22,324 nt of DNA from Bacillota bacterium (GTDB lineage Bacteria; Bacillota_I; Bacilli_A; RFN20; CAG-826): NCBI GenBank assembly GCA_023443485.1, contig JAEZUH010000006.1, forward strand, positions 1 to 22,324. Direction: 5' to 3'. Of the stretch, positions 14,250 through 19,521 are shown one piece after another. Below the pieces are notes generated by a model that saw only the letters and a list, made by a program, of their open reading frames with translations, was not told the origin of the DNA and did not search any database. The position numbers and the translations under genes were made by a program. The number at the start of each line of letters is the position of its first letter. Within the stretch, counting starts at the first letter, position 1.

Positions 14250-14288
14250 TAAAAGTGGACAAAGGTAAAAAGCCCCCGTCCACTTTTT
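14250..14288 (+). terminator. Hairpin at the left end of the IS
   Basis: AAAAGTGGAC (14251-14260) and GTCCACTTTT (14278-14287) form a perfect 10-bp stem with a 17-nt loop, followed by T-rich sequence. It is built partly from the terminal repeat and would block outside transcription from entering the transposase frames. Confidence 0.6.
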
Positions 14289-14320
14289 CTTTTGCTATTC
14301 TATGAGAAGGAGGAATCAAA

Positions 14321-14704
14321 ATGGCGAGAAACAAAGAAAGAAATGATATGCGTTCTCCGATAGAAAAGGAGAGGATAGTGCTGGAAAGTTATGAAAAAGG
14401 GCGTAATAAGACGGCTCAAAAATATGATATTTGTCCATCCGTTCTAAGGAAGTGGCGGACCAAGTATTCAGCTGCTGGTCTAGATGGTTTAGTGAGCAAA
14501 ACTGGACGATCAACCAATTCAAAAAAAGGAAATCAGTTGTCTAAATTTCAACGCAAGAAAAATCTCACTAAAGAGGAACAACTGGAACTTGAAAATCTCA
14601 AGCTAAAAATTGAGGTGACACGCTTAAAAAAAGGATATCTAGTGAAAGGAGTTGGTACAAAAAAGGAATACGTTACTATCAAAGACTCGAATACGAAATT
14701 TTAG
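14321..14704 (+). CDS. IS3-family transposase OrfA (DNA-binding part)
   Basis: 127 aa if read without frameshift. The N-terminal helix-turn-helix (about 12-55: EKERIVLESYEKGRNKTAQKYDICPSVLRKW) is the IS3 OrfA type, and a leucine-rich helical segment (LTKEEQLELENLKLKIEVTRLKK) near 85-107 is the usual dimerisation zipper. AGGAGG lies 9 nt before the ATG. At 14626-14632 seven A residues give an A_AAA_AAA slippery site in this frame. A -1 shift here joins OrfA to OrfB and leaves the last 20 or so residues of OrfA as the unshifted tail. Alone, OrfA would bind the ends and limit transposition. Confidence 0.88.
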   Translation: MARNKERNDMRSPIEKERIVLESYEKGRNKTAQKYDICPSVLRKWRTKYSAAGLDGLVSKTGRSTNSKKGNQLSKFQRKKNLTKEEQLELENLKLKIEVTRLKKGYLVKGVGTKKEYVTIKDSNTKF

Positions 14705-15555
14705 AGTCTTTATCAAAAGATTATTCAATCTCATTATTATGTAATGTCATGGATGTTAATCGAAGTGGCTTCTATAAATGGAGAGAAAGAAAACTTCATC
14801 CATCAGCGAGACATATTCAGAGAATGAAAGATGTCGAATTCATAAAGGAAGAATCAAGTAAACACAAAGTTCATGGTTATCGGTGGTTGGCGGCTTTTCT
14901 CAAAAACAAGCATAGTGTCATCATGTCTCCTGAATATGTTTATCGATGCAGGAAATATGCGAGTGTCATCAGTGAGTCGAAACATTACCGATGGAAGAAA
15001 CCAGGCGAGAATAGCTATATCTACGAAAACCTCGTGTGGAACAACTGGAAAGCGAATAAACCAAATGAACTAATTGTCTCAGATATGACGAGCTTTTATT
15101 CCAAAGGAATCTATTATGAACTCACCTTATATTTTGATACCTTTAATCGAGAAATAATCGGATTCGGATTAACGGATAGAAAAGGTAATAGTAAACCTTA
15201 TTATGAAGGATTAGATCAAGTCATTAAAAGAACAAAAGAAAAAGAACAAACGAACTCATCTGTTTTACATACCGATCAGGGTTCTGTTTATTCTTCTGAA
15301 GCCTTCAATGTGCTTCTATCTAATAATAACATCATTCATTCAATGTCGAGAGCGGGAACTCCGACAGATAATCCAATCAATGAATCGTTAAATGGCTGGA
15401 TTAAAGATGAACTATTTATCGATTTCAATCTCAAAAAATGTGATAACGTCTTATATTTGATAAGAGAATATGTCAATTATTACAACCATGATAGACCAAT
15501 GTATTGCCTTAAATATAAAACCCCATATCAATATCGAATCGACATGGGGTATTGA
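14614..15555 (+). CDS. IS3-family transposase OrfB (DDE integrase core)
   Basis: This frame is open from 14614 and is -1 relative to OrfA; it is expected as the OrfAB fusion after slippage at 14626-14632. The first in-frame ATG is at 14749 (MDVNRSGFYKWRERK), preceded in frame by residues typical of OrfB starts (LSKDYSISLLCNV), so the ATG is probably not the true beginning. The rve/DDE core has D in IVSDMTSFY, D in VLHTDQGSVYSS and E in NPINESLNGWIKDE, plus the end motif YVNYYNHDRP. All three catalytic residues are present. It ends in TGA 32 bp before the right end of the element. Confidence 0.9.
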   Translation, partial: GDTLKKRISSERSWYKKGIRYYQRLEYEILESLSKDYSISLLCNVMDVNRSGFYKWRERKLHPSARHIQRMKDVEFIKEESSKHKVHGYRWLAAFLKNKHSVIMSPEYVYRCRKYASVISESKHYRWKKPGENSYIYENLVWNNWKANKPNELIVSDMTSFYSKGIYYELTLYFDTFNREIIGFGLTDRKGNSKPYYEGLDQVIKRTKEKEQTNSSVLHTDQGSVYSSEAFNVLLSNNNIIHSMSRAGTPTDNPINESLNGWIKDELFIDFNLKKCDNVLYLIREYVNYYNHDRPMYCLKYKTPYQYRIDMGY

Positions 15556-15591
15556 GGTGCTTTTATAAACTGTCTACTTTTTGTTGACTAG

Positions 15592-15610
15592 TTCAAAAAC
15601 GAGCCTTTTC
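15592..15610 (-). terminator. Proximal half of an IS-interrupted terminator
   Basis: GAAAAGGCTCGTTTTTGA on the minus strand, about 20 nt after the CotH stop, is complementary to TCAAACAGTCTTTTTT at 14236-14221 beyond the IS. A perfect palindrome ATTCATCGATGAAT also lies at 15616-15629 but has no adjacent T-run. Confidence 0.5.
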
Positions 15611-15630
15611 TAATGATTCATCGATGAATT

Positions 15631-17130
15631 TTAAACTTCAATATTATAGGTAGGGTTATATGTTTTAATTGCAGTAATTTTCATTTGAAAATAATCGCTA
15701 AAGGAGAGGTTATTTTGCCCTGCTCCATCGGGATTACCGCGATAAGAAATAGGAAAACTATTAACATAACTAGTGAAAGAGGCTGTGGAAACAATCTCAT
15801 CGTTTAATAATTTTTCAATGTTGGTTTGATATTGTTTTCGATAGGCTTCCACACGAGCGACATTCTTGTGACTAGAAGCTGAATCGCTAGATTGACAAAT
15901 CGTTCTCCAAAAGAGATTGCAAGTTTGCCATGCTTCGCCGGATACTTGCATTTTAGTGCTTTCAGCGGAGAAATTGGTCATGTAATTTTGATATTCCATT
16001 ACTCCAGTGCCTAGGCCTCTATCGAAATCATAAGGAATAAAATAAGCGATGTTGTCAATTGATGAGATATAGACGTAATAATTGTTCGCGTTATTTCTAA
16101 AATCATCAAAGTTGCCCCAAAGGAAAGCTATAGCTTCGTACATGAGAAATGAATCCATATCAATAAAATTTTCGATGTTCTCTTTGAAATCATCAGCCGT
16201 GCTAGTTTTGTCATTTATGGCCGCGAATAGGTTGAGCAAATTGGTGTGACTTGAGCTCTTCTTTTTGTTGGTTTTTAGATCATAAGCTGGATGATAGCCA
16301 TTGACGTTATCCTCAATGCCGATTTGATTGCCCACGGTATAATAAGAGGCAAAGTTAGCGGGCGCATTTTGATAAGTACATTTGTATAAATCGCCATCGG
16401 CGTGTTCTTCATCAAAATATCTCTTCATCAACACACTATCGATAACTTCCAAAATCTCATAAGTATCTTCTAAAGCATCGCCGTCTTCCACGGTGAGAGT
16501 GGTGTCCGCTAGAGTGGTGTGACCAGCAATCACCCCATTGTCGCGAAAAGTCTTCAGCATATAACTTTGTTTCACTTTAGTCTCGTCGAAATTTCGATTC
16601 CATTTCATATCGACTTTTTCCATATCGAACAAAGTTCGGTCTTTGCGAAGATCTCTTTCACTTTCATCGCTCCAAACCTTTTTAAATTCTTGTAAGTCTT
16701 CAATTGTGTCGTATTCATCGCCATCAAAAGTTTCCCCAAAAGATAGTTTGAAATGAGCTTTTGAAGCGGGATCAAATTGTCCTTCAAAAAGGAATGGATT
16801 ACGCGACCAGTTGCCTTTTACCCGGATACCGACTTCATCCATAGTTTCTTCTATCCCATTAATTGAATAAGTAAAGGTGCAGGGGACATAATAATCAAAA
16901 TAGTAAGAGTCATCTTTATTTGATTGGTGATCATTCATAAACGCAGCTGCGTTAGGTGACATTGAGATGTCGAATTCAAGAGTGGTAGAAGGATTCCAAA
17001 AAGTTTTGTACTCTTCACTACTTATTAACTCAGGAATTATATCTTCCTCATCATCGGGAAGATTAGCGTCGCAGCCGCTAATTAACAAGGCAACGATTGA
17101 TAGTAAAATAGAAGTAGTTAGTTTTTTCAT
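15631..17130 (-). CDS. CotH-type kinase family lipoprotein
   Basis: 499 aa. A lipoprotein signal (MKKLTTSILLS..., lipobox LISGC, Cys20) places it on the outer membrane face. The CotH kinase core is visible: RVKGNWSRN (about 103-111), SFGE...RDLRKDRTLFD, then NNYYVYISS...IAYFIPYDFDRGLG near 350-370. The Asp-x-Asp of YDFD corresponds to the conserved metal/catalytic region of CotH proteins, which in Bacillus spores phosphorylate coat proteins. Bacteria without spores often have lipoprotein versions of unknown substrate, as this appears to be. The long insertion between the core motifs is acidic. The ATG has AGGAAAA at 8 nt and a good promoter just upstream. Its terminator appears to be broken by the IS. 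Confidence 0.82.
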   Translation of the reverse strand: MKKLTTSILLSIVALLISGCDANLPDDEEDIIPELISSEEYKTFWNPSTTLEFDISMSPNAAAFMNDHQSNKDDSYYFDYYVPCTFTYSINGIEETMDEVGIRVKGNWSRNPFLFEGQFDPASKAHFKLSFGETFDGDEYDTIEDLQEFKKVWSDESERDLRKDRTLFDMEKVDMKWNRNFDETKVKQSYMLKTFRDNGVIAGHTTLADTTLTVEDGDALEDTYEILEVIDSVLMKRYFDEEHADGDLYKCTYQNAPANFASYYTVGNQIGIEDNVNGYHPAYDLKTNKKKSSSHTNLLNLFAAINDKTSTADDFKENIENFIDMDSFLMYEAIAFLWGNFDDFRNNANNYYVYISSIDNIAYFIPYDFDRGLGTGVMEYQNYMTNFSAESTKMQVSGEAWQTCNLFWRTICQSSDSASSHKNVARVEAYRKQYQTNIEKLLNDEIVSTASFTSYVNSFPISYRGNPDGAGQNNLSFSDYFQMKITAIKTYNPTYNIEV

Positions 17131-17148
17131 ATTGTTTTTCCTATACTC

Positions 17149-17177
17149 ATTCTAATTCATTGACCGATATTAGTAAA
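17149..17177 (-). promoter_or_regulatory. Promoter of the CotH gene
   Basis: TTTACT (17177-17172) and TAGAAT (17154-17149) at exactly 17-bp spacing. The start would be at about 17142, right at the AGGAAAA ribosome binding site, giving a leader of about 12 nt. Confidence 0.55.
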
Positions 17178-17213
17178 ATTATCTTCAACAAATGGCATTA
17201 ACTAATGCTGTTA

Positions 17214-17228
17214 TGCTAAGATAAAAAC
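17214..17228 (+). promoter_or_regulatory. Extended -10 element directly before the HAD phosphatase gene
   Basis: TGCTAAGAT at 17214-17222 fits TGn plus a 4/6 -10 box. The predicted start falls at or next to the ATG at 17229. No Shine-Dalgarno sequence is present, so the mRNA may be leaderless. A GGCATTAACTAATGC inverted repeat lies just upstream (about 17194-17208). Confidence 0.35.
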
Positions 17229-18017
17229 ATGGCTTCTCAACCCATTAAAATTATATTTGTTGATATTGACTGGACAATTTTAGACCATCGTCTTCACGAC
17301 TGGGATCACCCAAGTCTTGATGGTCTCAAAACAGCTCAAAAAAATGGTATTCTCGTGTATTTATGCACAGCCCGTCCTTATGATTCAATTGTTCACACGG
17401 GAATCTTTTCGCTATTTAATCCTGACGGAGTGATATGCACGAATGGAGGAGTGGCGTTCATCAAAGATGAACTACTCTTCGCTAATGTCATTCCCGCTGA
17501 CATTGTTAAAGAGATTGAAAAAATATCGCATCGACATCGCCTAGTCTTGGAACTAGCCACTGAAAAAGAACGGTATTTCACAAGCAAACCAAACGTATGG
17601 GTAAAAAAGTATTTCTCCTCCTATTCGGAAACCATTCCTAACATTCTTCGTTATCGAAATGATGACGTGACGTCCATCCTTCTTTTTGCTCCCGAAAAAC
17701 ATGATGAAAAATTGATGAAAGAATATCCTTCTCAAATTCGTTATTTTCGCTTTGATGATTACGGAGTTGACCTCTGTTATCATCAAAATGATAAGGGAAT
17801 AGCAATTAAAAAAGTCTTAAAACATTTAAACATACCGGCTGAACAGTCGATGTCTTTCGGTGATGATCACGGAGATATTCCCATGTTTTTAAGTACTGGC
17901 GTTTCGGTTGCGATGGGCAATGGAAAACCCAAAGCTAAAGAATCAGCCACTTATTGCACTTCTGACATTGGTGAACATGGTGTCTATCAAGCTTTAAAAA
18001 AATATCATCTCATCTAA
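17229..18017 (+). CDS. Cof-type HAD-IIB sugar/nucleotide phosphatase
   Basis: 262 aa, normal for the Cof family. The HAD motifs are present: motif I DIDWT at 12-16 with the nucleophile Asp12 and acid/base Asp14, motif II CTARP at 46-50, motif III Lys189 in NDKGIAIKK, and motif IV GDDHGDIPM at 211-219. The C2 cap lies between motifs II and III. Motif I has Trp where most members have Gly (DxDGT). Substrates in this family are phosphorylated sugars, FMN or pyridoxal phosphate and cannot be chosen here. It precedes malQ on the same strand with a weak hairpin between them, so a link to sugar metabolism is possible. No ribosome binding site is visible. Confidence 0.88.
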   Translation: MASQPIKIIFVDIDWTILDHRLHDWDHPSLDGLKTAQKNGILVYLCTARPYDSIVHTGIFSLFNPDGVICTNGGVAFIKDELLFANVIPADIVKEIEKISHRHRLVLELATEKERYFTSKPNVWVKKYFSSYSETIPNILRYRNDDVTSILLFAPEKHDEKLMKEYPSQIRYFRFDDYGVDLCYHQNDKGIAIKKVLKHLNIPAEQSMSFGDDHGDIPMFLSTGVSVAMGNGKPKAKESATYCTSDIGEHGVYQALKKYHLI

Positions 18018-18038
18018 ACAATTAAGTTGTTATTTTTC
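18017..18038 (+). terminator. Weak terminator after the HAD gene
   Basis: AACAA-TTAAG-TTGTT with a following T-rich tract (18033-18037). The stem has only 5 bp, mostly A:T, so termination is probably partial. Confidence 0.4.
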
Positions 18039-18052
18039 TTCTAAAATAACTA

Positions 18053-18061
18053 TGTTATATT
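18053..18061 (+). promoter_or_regulatory. Extended -10 promoter of malQ-pullulanase
   Basis: TGTTATATT fits TGn plus TATATT (5/6). The start would be near 18068, giving a leader of about 16 nt with an AGGAAAGA purine stretch before the malQ ATG at 18084. Confidence 0.45.
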
Positions 18062-18083
18062 GATTAGGAAAGAAGATTTTTAC

Positions 18084-19493
18084 ATGAAAAATAATGTTGG
18101 TGTTCTCTTACCTGTCAGTTCTCTTCCTGGACGTCATGGCATCGGCGACTTTGGACCGACGGCTTATAAATTTATCGATTGGCTTGCTAAGCATCATTAC
18201 CGTTACTGGCAAGTTTTACCACTTAATCCCATAGGGCCAGGATATTCTCCATATATGTCAACTTGCAGCGAAGCGATTGAAACCCGCTACATCTCTTTAG
18301 ACATATTATCAAAACAAGGATTAATTAGGAAAACTCCTTCTCATCGCCCTCACGCCCAATATATTGATTATTACGATGTTGATAGATGGAAAGACAAATA
18401 CCTCTGGAAAGCTTATCAAAAGTTTCTCAAAACCAAGATGAATGGGTATCAAAAGTTTAAAAAAGAAAATCCTTGGCTCATTAGTTACGCCACTTATATT
18501 ATTTTTCACAATGAAAATGGGATGCGCCCTTGGAATGAGTGGAAGGATGAACAAATTCATTATTTTGAAAACCATTCATCGTATCCCGAAGATAAAAAAG
18601 AATTAGCTGAATTCTATATTTTTTGTCAATTCATCGCTTATAAACAATGGTTTAAATTATGGGCATACGCAAAGAAAAAAGGTATCGTCGTCATCGCTGA
18701 TTGCCCATTTTATGTCGGCATCGATAGTACGGATTGCTGGCTCCATAAAGAGCAATTCTTAATGGATGAGAAATATAACCCAACTATGGTTAGTGGTGTG
18801 CCACCAGATTGTTTTAGCGATGATGGCCAACTATGGGGTACTCCTATCTTCGATTTTGAAGTGATGAAAAAAGATAATTATCAATTCCTTGTCGATCGCC
18901 TCGGCTCATTAGCTAAGACATGTGACTTCCTCCGCCTCGATCATTTCCGGGCTTTTGACACTTATTGTGTCATACCAGCAGGAGATGAAAACGCTCGTAG
19001 AGGAAAATGGGAAATTGGACCTCGTTACGAATTCTTTGATGCTCTTTATGCAAAGTATCCTGACATTAAATTAATTGCTGAAGATTTAGGCGACCTCTTC
19101 CAAGGTGTTCACGATTTAAGAGATCACTATGAACTGCCGGGAATGTTTATCATGGAATTCTGTGTTTTCGATTTAAAAGCCGAGAGCAAAACGACCCAAT
19201 TAGTCTATCCTGGAACTCACGATAACCAGACTCTTGAAGGATGGTATAAAACTCTTCCTCAATGGAATAAAACTTTCCTCAAGGATCGTTTTCCTGGTCA
19301 AAAAGACCTCGTTAAAGCAGTTTTTGAGCATACTTGGAATGTTCCCTCTTTGATGACGATATTCCCTCTTCAAGACTTATTACGCCTCGATGATCGGGCT
19401 CGTCTTAACTGGCCGGGAACTGTCGGATCCCCAAACTGGACTTGGAAACTCAAAGACATGAGTTGGATTAAAAAGATAAAACTTGGTCAATAA
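18084..19493 (+). CDS. malQ: 4-alpha-glucanotransferase (amylomaltase, GH77)
   Basis: 469 aa from the ATG; an upstream TTG in frame lies inside the promoter region and is less likely. The N-terminus GVLLPVSSLPGRHGIGDFG is diagnostic of GH77. Catalytic residues fit the family: nucleophile Asp286 in LRLDHFRAF, acid/base Glu333 in IAEDLGDL, and Asp380 in PGTHDNQT. After GPGYSPY the common SAFAGNP segment is replaced by MSTCSEAIETRYISLD, so the acceptor-side loop differs. The enzyme transfers maltosyl and longer units between alpha-1,4-glucans in the cytosol. No signal peptide is present. The next gene, a secreted pullulanase, starts 28 nt after the stop. Confidence 0.95.
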   Translation: MKNNVGVLLPVSSLPGRHGIGDFGPTAYKFIDWLAKHHYRYWQVLPLNPIGPGYSPYMSTCSEAIETRYISLDILSKQGLIRKTPSHRPHAQYIDYYDVDRWKDKYLWKAYQKFLKTKMNGYQKFKKENPWLISYATYIIFHNENGMRPWNEWKDEQIHYFENHSSYPEDKKELAEFYIFCQFIAYKQWFKLWAYAKKKGIVVIADCPFYVGIDSTDCWLHKEQFLMDEKYNPTMVSGVPPDCFSDDGQLWGTPIFDFEVMKKDNYQFLVDRLGSLAKTCDFLRLDHFRAFDTYCVIPAGDENARRGKWEIGPRYEFFDALYAKYPDIKLIAEDLGDLFQGVHDLRDHYELPGMFIMEFCVFDLKAESKTTQLVYPGTHDNQTLEGWYKTLPQWNKTFLKDRFPGQKDLVKAVFEHTWNVPSLMTIFPLQDLLRLDDRARLNWPGTVGSPNWTWKLKDMSWIKKIKLGQ

Positions 19494-19521
19494 TATATAA
19501 TATATAAAAAGGAAAAGACAT

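Larger units (their letters stand above)
14248..15587 (+). mobile_element. IS3-family insertion sequence, IS150-like
   Basis: About 1340 bp. The left end TGTAAAAGTGGACAAAG and the inverted right end TCAACAAAAAGTAGACAG are related imperfect terminal repeats. CTAG lies directly outside both ends (14244-14247 and 15588-15591), a likely 4-bp target duplication, though CTAG is itself palindromic. Inside are the two overlapping transposase frames with a frameshift site. The element looks intact. The exact ends are uncertain by a few bases because the outer bases of the repeats match poorly. Confidence 0.85.

Noticed and set aside
18060..18083. TTG start for malQ
   Set aside because: It overlaps the -10 element, and the ATG at 18084 begins the conserved GH77 N-terminus.
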